Source: UBA6345 sp045577635 (GTDB lineage: Bacteria; Bacillota; Clostridia; Christensenellales; UBA1242). From it: DNA of 61,199 nt. The notes beneath the pieces were generated by a model. It did not search any database. It was not told where the DNA came from and saw only the letters and a program-made list of their open reading frames with translations. The stretch covers positions 1 to 61,199 of the forward strand of contig JAZNIS010000101.1 of NCBI GenBank assembly GCA_045577635.1. The letters are read 5' to 3'. The position numbers and the translations under genes are program-made. Below are positions 7,774 to 16,900 of the stretch, in pieces. The first letter of the stretch is position 1. Every line of letters starts with the position of its first letter.

Positions 7774-8490
7774 ATGAAACAAAAAAATTTTATTTTGTTA
7801 ATTGGGTTGTTTTTTTCTTTAATATTTTTTTGTGGCTGTTCAAGTTCTAAACAGTATTTTTCTGTTACTGAAAGCAAAATGATTACCGTTAATAATGAAT
7901 CTGATTTTGCAAAAACTGTTTCACCTGCAATTGTTGGAATAACTAGCACAATTAAAACAACTACCAATATAGGAAGTGGTGTTTGTGTTAAAAGTGGTGG
8001 ATATATTATTACAAATTATCATGTAATTGCAAATGGTGGTGAAATTGTTTTATACCTGCATGGTGGTTTAACTTGTAAAGCTGTTGTAATTTATAAAAAT
8101 CCTGATTTAGATATTGCTGTTTTAAAAGCAAATTATCCCGTGCCATATTTAAACATGGTTAGTTCAAATAGTTTAATTGTTGGACAAACTGTTTATGCTG
8201 TTGGTACTCCACTTTCATTAAATTTTAATCAAACATTCACAAAAGGTATTGTAAGTGGATTAAATCGTACAGTTTCGGTGTCGTTAATTGATAGTGATGT
8301 TAATGTTATGAGCAATTTAATTCAACATGATGCTAGTATTAATTCTGGCAATTCAGGTGGACCACTGTTAAATGAGTTTGGTGAAGTTGTTGGTGTAAAC
8401 ACTTTAAAAATAAACAATGCCGAAGGGTTGGGTTTTGCAATTCCTTCTAGCAAATTTATTGAAATTTTTAATCAAATTTTTGCAGGGTGA
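7774..8490 (+). CDS. HtrA-like trypsin-fold serine protease lipoprotein without PDZ domain
   Basis: A 238-residue protein with a lipoprotein signal (hydrophobic run ending LIFFCGC, Cys at about 22) and a complete trypsin-type protease domain. The catalytic triad is visible: His83 in ITNYHVIA, Asp113 in PDLDIAVLKA and Ser194 in SGNSGGPL. HtrA/DegP proteases usually add one or two PDZ domains; here the chain ends right after the protease domain (GLGFAIPSSKFIEIF), so the PDZ is missing. It should act on the outer face of the membrane in envelope quality control. It is co-transcribed with walJ and closed by a terminator overlapping its stop codon. Confidence 0.9.
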   Translation: MKQKNFILLIGLFFSLIFFCGCSSSKQYFSVTESKMITVNNESDFAKTVSPAIVGITSTIKTTTNIGSGVCVKSGGYIITNYHVIANGGEIVLYLHGGLTCKAVVIYKNPDLDIAVLKANYPVPYLNMVSSNSLIVGQTVYAVGTPLSLNFNQTFTKGIVSGLNRTVSVSLIDSDVNVMSNLIQHDASINSGNSGGPLLNEFGEVVGVNTLKINNAEGLGFAIPSSKFIEIFNQIFAG

Positions 8491-8504
8491 AACCCTGCTT
8501 TTTG
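8482..8504 (+). terminator. Intrinsic terminator overlapping the htrA-like stop codon
   Basis: GCAGGGT (8482-8488) pairs with ACCCTGC (8492-8498) across a GAA loop, followed by TTTTTG. The TGA stop at 8488-8490 forms part of the stem and loop. Confidence 0.85.
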
Positions 8505-8588
8505 TTTTTAAGCCGCATATTTATATTATATATATTTATTTTATTAATTAAATTTATTTTTATTTCGTTTTTAAACTTTAAACTATTA

Positions 8589-8597
8589 TGCTATAAT
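8589..8597 (+). promoter_or_regulatory. Extended -10 promoter for the CPBP-to-mfd gene run
   Basis: TGCTATAAT (8589-8597) is a perfect extended -10 element. There is no good -35 at 17 bases (TTAAAC lies 15 bases upstream). It is the only plausible promoter seen between the htrA terminator and the CPBP gene at 8654. A small inverted repeat, AGCTA...TAGCT, lies at about 8610-8625 in the leader. Confidence 0.5.
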
Positions 8598-8653
8598 TTT
8601 AAATGACCAGCTATTATAATTAGCTAAAATTATTACAATTAAGGGTTTTTATA

Positions 8654-9772
8654 ATGAAAAAAAATGAATTAGAATTACAAAGCAAAAGAACTTGTTTTGA
8701 TTTAAAGGATAGTGGAATAAATTTCGTATTATCGTTAATTATTCCTTTTTTAGCATCTTTGGCACTTATTGTGTTGTTTATGTTTCTAGCGGCTTTTAGT
8801 GGCTATAATTATAATGATTTTTTAGAAACAGAATTTGTAAAAATTATTAACATGTTATTCACTCCAACGGTGTTTTTCTTTATTTACTTTATTTATTGCA
8901 GAAAAACAAAGGTTAATGTTTTTAAAGCTTCGGAAATTAATTTTAAATTTGAATGGCTAAAACTTTTAACAATTGTTGTTATGGCTGTTACAAGTGTATT
9001 TTTAATTTCACCAATTATTAGTTTGTTAAACTATGGTTTTTCTTTAATAAACTATGACCCAAGCAACGAATTACCATATGTTATGGATAATGCTTGGAGA
9101 TTAATTGCAGGAATTATTACAATGGCTGTGTTGCCAGCAATTTGTGAAGAGCTTTTATTTAGGGGATTAATTTTTAAAGGTTTACAAGAAAAATTTAATC
9201 CACATATTGCAATTGTTATTTCGGCTGCTATGTTTACACTGCTACATGGTAGTTTACAACAAACTGTTTATCAATTTATTTTAGGTATGATGCTTGGTTA
9301 TGCTATGTATTATGGAAAAAGCATAATTTATCCAATGTTATTGCACTTTGTTAACAATCTTGTGGTTGTTATTAGTTCTTTCTGTTACACATTAAGGGGT
9401 GTAGATGTTAATGTTGACCCCGTTTACAATTCTGCTTTGGATTATATTTTGCCGGTTTTATATTTTATTTTGGCAGCAGTAATTATTGTGGGTTTAATTT
9501 TTGTTTTAAGGTATTTAGAAAATAGAAATAAACAAAATGTTGTTGAAGAAGGGCTAGAAATTAAATTACCGGCCAACAATTTAGAAAATGAAATTAAAAA
9601 AGAAGAAAATGTGGAAACTACTGAAGGTGATAATAATATAATAGTAGAAGAGCCAAAAGTAGAAGAAACAAAAAATTTAACAAAATCGGATAAGATTTTT
9701 CTTTATGGGTCTTTGGGTTTGGGTTTGTTTTTATGGTTAACCAATACCATTATGCAATTTTTTGGAATTTAA
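8654..9772 (+). CDS. CPBP-family intramembrane metalloprotease (first of a pair)
   Basis: A 372-residue polytopic membrane protein with the CPBP (Abi/CaaX-protease-like) motifs: motif 1 PAICEELLFRG with the paired glutamates and Arg, motif 2 FTLLHGS with its His, and motif 3 MLLHFVNN with the last His/Asn pair. Family members are glutamate-dependent intramembrane proteases, implicated in CaaX-like cleavage, bacteriocin self-immunity or signalling; the substrate here is unknown. After the core a charged, Glu-rich cytoplasmic tail of about 60 residues is followed by one extra transmembrane helix at the C-terminus, which is not part of the usual domain. Its paralogue starts 17 bases downstream. 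Confidence 0.88.
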   Translation: MKKNELELQSKRTCFDLKDSGINFVLSLIIPFLASLALIVLFMFLAAFSGYNYNDFLETEFVKIINMLFTPTVFFFIYFIYCRKTKVNVFKASEINFKFEWLKLLTIVVMAVTSVFLISPIISLLNYGFSLINYDPSNELPYVMDNAWRLIAGIITMAVLPAICEELLFRGLIFKGLQEKFNPHIAIVISAAMFTLLHGSLQQTVYQFILGMMLGYAMYYGKSIIYPMLLHFVNNLVVVISSFCYTLRGVDVNVDPVYNSALDYILPVLYFILAAVIIVGLIFVLRYLENRNKQNVVEEGLEIKLPANNLENEIKKEENVETTEGDNNIIVEEPKVEETKNLTKSDKIFLYGSLGLGLFLWLTNTIMQFFGI

Positions 9773-9788
9773 AAAATAAAAGGAAACT

Positions 9789-10931
9789 ATGAAAAAATCA
9801 AACATTTATAAAGTATATTTAATATATTTTATTAGCATGCTTCTATTCTGTTGTTTAAGAATAGCGGCATCTTTTGGTTTGTTTGAATTAATGCATCCCG
9901 ACATATCAAACATTGTTTACACTGTAATTATTCAGGTTGGATTAATGTTTGTTTTACCTTTTACAATTTATACATTAATGTTTCATAACAAAGATGGTTT
10001 TAGTGGAACTTTTAGAGATACTCATTTAAGTCATGGTATTTCGTTTAGAGTGGTTCTAATTTCGTTCGCACTTGGCATTTTGGCATTTTGCATTAATATT
10101 GCTGTTTCAACTTTGTTTAATGGAATTATTGCATTTTTTGGTTATTCACAACCGGTTACAGCTGTTGGTGAATCCGAAGGTTCTTTATTCCCAGATTGGG
10201 TAAACTTTTTAATTCAGTTAGGAACAGTTGCTGTTTTACCTGCTTTTTGTGAAGAATTTATACATCGTGGAATTTTATTTAGGGGAATTAGAACAATAGG
10301 TTATAAAAAAGCCATTATAATTAGTTCCTTGTTGTTTGGACTATTGCACTTTAACATTAATCAATTTTTCTATGCTTTTGTTTTAGGAATGTTAATGGCT
10401 TTAATTTGTGTTGTTTCAAAAAGTATTTATCCGGCAATTATTATTCACTTTACAAACAATGCTATAAGTGTATATTTAAGTTCGGCTGAGCAATATGGTT
10501 GGTTTGGTAAAAACTTTTATAATGTTTTAAATAACTTTTTACAAACAAGCACACCATTTTTAACTTTTATTTCGTGCTTTGTGTTTTTAACTTTGGTTGT
10601 TGTTTTAATTATTTTACTAATTGCCAGAATGTTTAAGTTGTCAACATTAAACAAGGTGCAAAAAGTAATAAATTCTATATATACCGAAAATGAAAAAGCA
10701 ACAACAAATTCTCCAATTGTTGTGGAAAAAAGCAAAATGCTTCAAGAAATGCTTGAAAGTAACACAACTTTAAACTTAAATTATGAAGAGATGAAAAGTC
10801 CAATTGATGTTGTGTTGCCTAAACAAAAAAACATATATAAGCCACAATTAGAAGATAATTTATTTTTAATTTCAGCAACAGTTTTAGGTGGATTAATAAC
10901 CTTTTTCACTTTTTTGTGGGGGTTGGTATGA
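9789..10931 (+). CDS. CPBP-family intramembrane metalloprotease (second of a pair)
   Basis: A 380-residue paralogue of the preceding protein. It carries PAFCEEFIHRG (motif 1), FGLLHFN (motif 2) and IIIHFTNNA (motif 3), so all the expected Glu, Arg, His and Asn positions are present. Like its neighbour it has a hydrophilic tail after the core and a terminal extra membrane helix (about residues 357-378). The RBS AAAGGAAACT lies right before the ATG. Its TGA overlaps the rlmH ATG (ATGA), coupling it to the housekeeping genes downstream. It probably arose by tandem duplication followed by strong divergence. Confidence 0.88.
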   Translation: MKKSNIYKVYLIYFISMLLFCCLRIAASFGLFELMHPDISNIVYTVIIQVGLMFVLPFTIYTLMFHNKDGFSGTFRDTHLSHGISFRVVLISFALGILAFCINIAVSTLFNGIIAFFGYSQPVTAVGESEGSLFPDWVNFLIQLGTVAVLPAFCEEFIHRGILFRGIRTIGYKKAIIISSLLFGLLHFNINQFFYAFVLGMLMALICVVSKSIYPAIIIHFTNNAISVYLSSAEQYGWFGKNFYNVLNNFLQTSTPFLTFISCFVFLTLVVVLIILLIARMFKLSTLNKVQKVINSIYTENEKATTNSPIVVEKSKMLQEMLESNTTLNLNYEEMKSPIDVVLPKQKNIYKPQLEDNLFLISATVLGGLITFFTFLWGLV

Positions 10932-11401
10932 TATCGGTAAAAATTGCTTGTGTAGGAAATGTTAAGGAAAAGTATTTTAGAGATGCTTTGGAAGAGTATT
11001 ATAAACGACTTACTCGTTATGTAAATTTAAAAGTTGTTGAAGTTAAGGAAGAACCTGTGCCAAAAGGTGCAAGTTTAAATGAAATTGAAAAAATTAAAGA
11101 TTTAGAATGTGATAGGTTAATTAGTCAGTGTGAAGGATATGTTATTCTTTTAACACCAACAGGAAAATCTTTTTCTAGCCCAGAATTTGCTAAACATTTA
11201 AAGAAAATTGAAGAATCTTTTAGTAGTATAACCTTTGTTATTGGTGGTAGTTATGGTGTAAATCAAAAAATGATTTCAAAGGCAAATTTAAGTATTAAGT
11301 TTGGCGATTTCACCTTTCCACATCAACTGTTTAGAGTTATGCTTTCGGAACAAATTTACAGGGCTTATACTATAATTAATAATGTAACATATCATAAGTG
11401 A
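10928..11401 (+). CDS. rlmH: 23S rRNA (pseudouridine1915-N3)-methyltransferase
   Basis: A 157-residue SPOUT methyltransferase. Start KIACVGNVKEKY, the SAM-binding knot FVIGGSYGVN, and the C-terminal EQIYRAYTIINNVTYHK, which ends on the conserved YH(K/R) typical of RlmH. It methylates pseudouridine 1915 in helix 69 of 23S rRNA on assembled ribosomes. I chose the ATG at 10928 because it overlaps the upstream stop as ATGA and matches the family N-terminus; a GTG 12 bases earlier would add four unconserved residues. In Bacillus rlmH lies directly after the HtrA-like gene; here two CPBP genes stand between. Confidence 0.95.
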   Translation: MISVKIACVGNVKEKYFRDALEEYYKRLTRYVNLKVVEVKEEPVPKGASLNEIEKIKDLECDRLISQCEGYVILLTPTGKSFSSPEFAKHLKKIEESFSSITFVIGGSYGVNQKMISKANLSIKFGDFTFPHQLFRVMLSEQIYRAYTIINNVTYHK

Positions 11402-11406
11402 TTTAT

Positions 11407-11868
11407 ATGGAAAAACAAGATTTTATGCAACAAGCAATAGTTTTGGCAAATAAAGCAGCAAAAAATGGAGACATTCCGGTTGGTGCTTTAATTGTTTGTG
11501 ATGGTAAAGTTGTGGGCAAAGGATACAATAAAAAAGAAAAAAATAAAAATGCCTTGCTTCATGCTGAAATTGTTGCAATTAATAATGCTAGTAAAAAATT
11601 AAATGATTATCGGTTAGAAAATTGTGAAATGTATGTAACATTTGAACCTTGCTTAATGTGTGTTGGTGCAATTTTAAGTGCCAGAATTAAAAAAGTGTAT
11701 TTTGGTGCTTACGATAAAAGATTTGGTGCTAGTGAACTACTTATAAATAACAATTTTAATCATACAACACCTTTTGAAGGTGGAATTATGGAAGAAGATT
11801 GTTCGGCTTTATTAACGGATTTTTTTAAACAATTGCGAAAGAATAAGAAAAAAGTTGATAGTAATTAG
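11407..11868 (+). CDS. tadA: tRNA-specific adenosine-34 deaminase
   Basis: A 153-residue cytidine-deaminase-fold enzyme. His52 and Glu54 in LLHAEIVAI and Cys82/Cys85 in EPCLMC form the zinc site and the proton shuttle. The GDIPVGALIV opening and the AYDKRFGA segment are typical of TadA rather than of free-nucleoside deaminases. It converts A34 to inosine in tRNA-Arg(ACG). The ATG at 11407 is preferred over a GTG at 11398 that overlaps the rlmH stop, since family members begin near this Met. It is embedded in the operon with 5 bases to rlmH. Confidence 0.95.
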   Translation: MEKQDFMQQAIVLANKAAKNGDIPVGALIVCDGKVVGKGYNKKEKNKNALLHAEIVAINNASKKLNDYRLENCEMYVTFEPCLMCVGAILSARIKKVYFGAYDKRFGASELLINNNFNHTTPFEGGIMEEDCSALLTDFFKQLRKNKKKVDSN

Positions 11869-11870
11869 GG

Positions 11871-12731
11871 TTGGTGCTCAAATTGATTAAAACGGAAACA
11901 GTTTTACAAACAGATATTAACTTAAAAAAAGACATATCTGTTTTAATTTTTACAGATGATAATTATTTGGTGACACTGTTAGAAAAAACAATGCTTAATT
12001 GGGTTGAAAGTGCAGTTGAAGGTTATTCTGTAAAAGTGGTAAAATTTAATGAAAAACAAACAGAAATAAGCCAAATTAAAAAGAATTTAGCAAAAACGAA
12101 ATATATGCTTGTGTTATATTCTTTTAACCCTTTGTTAACAAATAAAAATTTGGCAGTTTGTTTAGATTATTTAATTTTAAAAGACGAAAATTTAATAAAA
12201 CTACCTTTTGGATATGTGTTTAAAACCGAATATTTTAAGAAGGTAAAGGAAATTAAAGAACCACTTTTGTTTAGTGGTGATAAAAGTGAATTTTTAAAAA
12301 TTAGCTCTGAAGCAGAAATTGGTTATGCAGCCGAAGTTTTGCAACGAAGAATAATTAATAATCACATTTTAAATGGTGTTAAGTTTTTAAATCCACAATC
12401 GGTGGTAGTTAATGCAAATGTTTTAATAGAACCTAATGTTACAATTTATTCGTTTAACACTTTAAGTGGTGAAACCCACATTAAAAAGGGTGCTATTTTA
12501 AAGGAAGGCAACACCATTATTAATTCTGAAATAGGGGCAAACACTGCTGTTGCTAATAGTATTATTACAGATAGTACTATTTCATCTAATTCGGTAATTT
12601 TCCCGTTTAACACAATTGAACAAAATTCTTTTATTGGGGCAAATTGTGTTATTAAAAGTTATAATAAAATTGTTAATGCTTGCATTAACGAGAATACCAC
12701 AGTTGAAAGTTTTAATGATATAGGATGTTAG
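11871..12731 (+). CDS. GlmU-derived protein: decayed nucleotidyltransferase part plus left-handed beta-helix
   Basis: This 286-residue protein corresponds to the first half of GlmU but without a working uridylyltransferase. The pyrophosphorylase signature LAAGxGTRMxS is absent; what remains is a shortened region whose LVLYSFNPLLT resembles the GlmU metal-site strand LVLYGDTPLL with the Asp lost. From about residue 155 (AAEVLQRRIINNHILNGV) it follows GlmU closely into hexapeptide repeats of a left-handed beta-helix. The second half of the helix, with the acetyltransferase active site, is the separate gene downstream (17 bases). I infer that the two chains pair to rebuild the GlmU helix and that UDP-GlcNAc pyrophosphorylase activity comes from elsewhere. 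The start is uncertain: TTG 11871, GTG 11874 and TTG 11883 are all non-ATG options and the ribosome binding site is poor. Confidence 0.65.
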   Translation: MVLKLIKTETVLQTDINLKKDISVLIFTDDNYLVTLLEKTMLNWVESAVEGYSVKVVKFNEKQTEISQIKKNLAKTKYMLVLYSFNPLLTNKNLAVCLDYLILKDENLIKLPFGYVFKTEYFKKVKEIKEPLLFSGDKSEFLKISSEAEIGYAAEVLQRRIINNHILNGVKFLNPQSVVVNANVLIEPNVTIYSFNTLSGETHIKKGAILKEGNTIINSEIGANTAVANSIITDSTISSNSVIFPFNTIEQNSFIGANCVIKSYNKIVNACINENTTVESFNDIGC

Positions 12732-12748
12732 TTTTTTAGGAGTAAATT

Positions 12749-13342
12749 ATGCAAAAATCAGGCATATTTACTAATGAAGAATATTCTGTTATAATTAATA
12801 AAAATTCTAAAATTTTAAATTTTAACAAGTTGCAAAATTGCACAATTTATTCAGCAACAATAATGGGGAGCGATATAGCTAATTCGGTGGTTGCAACGGG
12901 TGCCATAGTTAAACACAGCTGTTTAAGTGGCACAATTATAAGAAGAAGTGCAACAGTTGGTCCTTTTAGTAATTTAAGGGAAGGGTCGGTTATAGGCGAA
13001 AATGTTAGAATTGGAAATTTTGTTGAAACTAAAAATAGTAATATAGGTGAAAAAACAAAAGTAGCACATTTAACCTATGTTGGCGATGCAACAATTGGTA
13101 AATCGGTAAATGTTGGTTGTGGAGTTGTGTTTTGCAATTATAATGGCAAAATAAAGCAAAAAACCTTTGTTTCCGATAATGTGTTTATTGGGTCAAATTC
13201 AAATTTAATTGCCCCACTTTGGATAGATAAAAACAGTTTTATTGCTGCTGGTAGCACAATAACTAATAATATTCCGTCAAACTGTTTAGCTATTGCAAGG
13301 TCAAGGCAAATAAACAAAGAAAATTACATAAATAATAATTAA
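12749..13342 (+). CDS. glmU: GlmU C-terminal half: glucosamine-1-phosphate N-acetyltransferase-type beta-helix
   Basis: A 197-residue protein that is a near-textbook GlmU acetyltransferase domain. Visible in order: GPFSNLREGSVI, IGNFVETKNS, KVAHLTYVGDA with the catalytic His at 107, VNVGCGVVFCNYNGK (substrate and acetyl-CoA site), VFIGSNSNLIAP and IARSRQINKE at the end. It should transfer acetyl from acetyl-CoA to glucosamine-1-phosphate for peptidoglycan precursors. Full GlmU is about 450 residues in one chain; here the chain begins in the middle of the beta-helix with its own AGGAG ribosome binding site. The glmU-pth-mfd order matches Bacillus apart from the lack of prs and ctc. Confidence 0.88.
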   Translation: MQKSGIFTNEEYSVIINKNSKILNFNKLQNCTIYSATIMGSDIANSVVATGAIVKHSCLSGTIIRRSATVGPFSNLREGSVIGENVRIGNFVETKNSNIGEKTKVAHLTYVGDATIGKSVNVGCGVVFCNYNGKIKQKTFVSDNVFIGSNSNLIAPLWIDKNSFIAAGSTITNNIPSNCLAIARSRQINKENYINNN

Positions 13343-13353
13343 GGAGATAACAA

Positions 13354-13908
13354 ATGATAGCAATTGTAGGTTTAGGAAATATTGGTTCGCAATATGAAAA
13401 CACATATCACAATATGGGTTTTTCTGTTGTTGATAAGTTTGCAAATAAATTTGGTTTATCTTTTAACAAAACAAAGTTTTCCGGAACAATTGCCGAAGGT
13501 GTAATAAACGGCGAAAAAGTTGTTTTATTAAAGCCATCAACTTATATGAATTTAAGTGGGCAAAGTGTAAAGCAATTAGTAAAAATGTTTAAATTAGATT
13601 TAAAAAACCTATTGGTTGTTTATGATGATATTGATTTACCTGCTGGTGCTATTAGGGTTAGAAAAAGTGGAAGTGCAGGCACACATAATGGTATGAGAAA
13701 TATTGTTTTAGAACTAAATTCAACCGAATTTGCCCGTTTACGAATTGGTATTGGCAGAGATGATCGTATGAATTTAGCAGATTATGTTTTAAGCCATGTA
13801 AGCAAGGAAAACAAAGAAAAACTTGAACCTGCATTTGATGTTGCTGTTAATGTTATTGAACAATTTATAAACCTTAAAGGTGATGTTGAAAAAATTAGGG
13901 TTAACTAA
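13354..13908 (+). CDS. pth: Peptidyl-tRNA hydrolase
   Basis: A 184-residue Pth. GLGNIGSQY with the active-site Asn, YHNMGF with the catalytic His near residue 20, KPSTYMNLSGQSV, VYDDIDLPAG with the catalytic Asp, and SAGTHNGMRN with the substrate-binding Asn are all present. It releases tRNA from peptidyl-tRNAs dropped from stalled ribosomes. Two usually conserved positions differ: GLGNPG reads GLGNIG and TRHN reads TYHN. AAGGAG lies 8 bases before the ATG, and the TAA overlaps the mfd ATG by one base. Confidence 0.96.
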   Translation: MIAIVGLGNIGSQYENTYHNMGFSVVDKFANKFGLSFNKTKFSGTIAEGVINGEKVVLLKPSTYMNLSGQSVKQLVKMFKLDLKNLLVVYDDIDLPAGAIRVRKSGSAGTHNGMRNIVLELNSTEFARLRIGIGRDDRMNLADYVLSHVSKENKEKLEPAFDVAVNVIEQFINLKGDVEKIRVN

Positions 13909-16900
13909 TGTTAAAAAGTTTAATAAGTTCACAAGGAAACCTAAACAAACTTTTAAATGCGATAGATAATCATATTCCTGTTAGTGTTTTTGGTGTTGGG
14001 TTACCTGAAAAAATTTTAATATTAAATGAGTTTGAAGAACAAAAATTAATTGTTGCAGTAAGTGACGATGAGGCTGTTAACATTTATGAAACATTAATTT
14101 CGGAAGGAAAAACTGCTCATTTGCTTATAAATAATTTAGAAACAACCGTTTCTAAATTTTCTTCTGTTAGCCAAATTTCAGTTTTGGTTGCTTTGCAAAA
14201 CATTGTTAGTAATTTTGCAGAATATATTGTTGTTTCGCCAAAGGTTGTATTAAGCAAACTTCCAACAGTTAACTATATTAAAAATTTAATTTTATCGCTA
14301 AAAGTAGGCGAAAAATACAATTTAAAAGAGTTAACAAAACAACTTGTTTTAAGGGGATACAAAAAAACAGATGTTGTTTCGGAAGGGTTGGAATTTAGTG
14401 TTAAGGGTGATATTTTAACTCTTTATCCTATAAATTTAGAAAACCCTGTTAGAATTTCCTTTTTTGATGATGAAATAGAGTTTATTAAAGGGTTTAATCC
14501 AGAAACCCAACAAATAACTGAAAGTTTAGAAGAATTACAAGTTTATTCTATTAATTTTTTAGGCGATTTTAAGGGTGATATTTCCGAAAAAATTAAGTTT
14601 AAAAATAGGGAAGCTGAAGAAAAATATTTAGAAACAATAAACATTATTAAAGATGAAGTTTTAAATGGTGTTTTGCCTTGCTGGTTGCATCCTTATTTAG
14701 CAGATTTTAATAGTTCTATTTTTGAATTTTTTAATGATGAATTAATAGTTTTTGACAATCCAAAATTAATTTTAAATTCCTTAACCGAATTTTTAAAAGA
14801 GTTTAAAGAAACTGTTAAGCAGGAAATTGAAGATGGTTGTTTAACAGAAAAACATAAAAATTTTTATTTTGATATTTTAACCTTGTTTGAGTTTAAAAAT
14901 TGTAATGCTGGAATGGTTGCTTTTCAAAATTTAAACAATGCAAACAACATTTTTAAACCACATGCAGTGTTTAATATTTCAACCACTCCACAAATAAATT
15001 ATGGGTATAACAAATCAACAATTTATAACGATGTTTCTAGGTTAATTGTGCTTGGAAACACAGTGTTAATTTATGCTGAAAATAAAGAACTTGCCCTAAA
15101 AATGCAAGATATGTTTTTGCCAAAAGCAGTATCAACAAAAGTAATTACATCGCTAACACAGGTGCAAAAAAACACAGTAAATTTACTTACAAAACAAAGT
15201 GGGTTGTCGTGTGGGTTTAACGAAGAAAAGTTAGTTATTTTAGGTTTAAAATCATCAAATCGCAAAACTAAAAAATCGGCTATATCAAGCAGTTTTAACA
15301 CTTTTTTACCAGAAGTTGGTGATTATGTTGTTCATGTTAACTATGGTATTGGTAAATGTGTTGGAATTACCAAACTAACCGTTAATAATTCAACAAAAGA
15401 TTACATTGAAATTGAATATAAAAATAGTGATAAATTATTTTTGCCGGTTGAAAATATTGACACCATTTCAAAGTATGTTGGTGGCGATAAACCTAAAATT
15501 AACAAGCTTGGTTCAACCGAATTTTTAAAAACAAAACAAAAGGTTAAAGAAGGTATTAAAACCCTAACTTTTGACCTTAAAAAACTTTATGCTGAACGAA
15601 GCCAAATTAAAGGTATTAGTTTCCCTAAAGATGATGAGATTCAAGAAAGTTTTGAAAAAACTTGCAGTTTTAATTTAACTGCCGATCAAGATAAAGCAGT
15701 TATTGATGTTAAAACCGATATGGAAAGTGGAAAAGCTATGGACCGTTTAATTTGTGGTGATGTTGGCTTTGGGAAAACCGAAGTTGCTGTAAGGTCGGCT
15801 TTTAAAGCTGTTATGGCAGGTTATCAGGTAATGTTACTTTGTCCAACCACAATTTTAAGTGAACAACACTATAACACATTTATTTCCAGAATGAAAAATT
15901 TTGGTGTTAGATGTGAAGTTTTAAATAGGTTTAAAAACAAAAAACAGGTTGAAGAAATTTTATCGGGTTTAGTTTCAGGTGATGTTGATGTAATTATTGG
16001 TACACACCGATTATTAAGTGCCGATGTTAAAACAAAAAATTTAGGGCTTTTAATTTTAGATGAAGAACAACGATTTGGTGTTGAACACAAGGAAAAAATA
16101 AAAAGGTTAAAAACAAATATTGATGTTTTAACATTATCGGCAACACCTATTCCTAGAACAATGCATAGTGCATTAATAGGGGTTAAGGATATTAGTGTTA
16201 TTGAAACACCACCTTATGGTAGAGTTCCTGTTATAGCAACTGTTGCTGAACAAAGTGATAATTTAATTTCTAGTGCCGTTAGCCGAGAATTAAATCGTGA
16301 TGGACAAGTTTTAATTATTTATAACAGAGTTGAAACTATTTACGAATTTTGCGAGTATTTAAAAAGCATTATTGGTGATGATGTTGCAATAGATGTTGCA
16401 CATGGACAAATGGATGAAAAAAACCTAGAAACAGCCATTTTTAAACTTTATAATGGTGAAACACAGGTTTTGGTTAGCACAACTTTAATTGAAAACGGTG
16501 TAGATTTGCCAAGGGCAAACACCTTAATTGTTATTAATGCTGATATGCTTGGTTTAAGTCAACTTTATCAGTTAAAAGGTAGAATTGGCAGAAGTGACAA
16601 ACAAGGTTATGCAATTTTCTGTTACGATAAAGCAAAAGGGTTAAACGAAGATGCCTATAAAAGATTAGGTGCAATTGTTGAATATAGTGGTTTGGGTAAC
16701 GGATTTAAAATTGCTATGCGAGATTTGGAAATTAGGGGTGCTGGTAGTTTGTTTGGTGCTGAACAAAGTGGACATATTGAAAGTGTTGGTTATAGTATGT
16801 ATTTAACACTTTTAAACGAAGCAATTGCAGAAATTAAAGGGGAAGCAGTTAGTAAATTTTACGAAGTTAAAATTGATTGTTTCTTTGATGCAAATTTACC

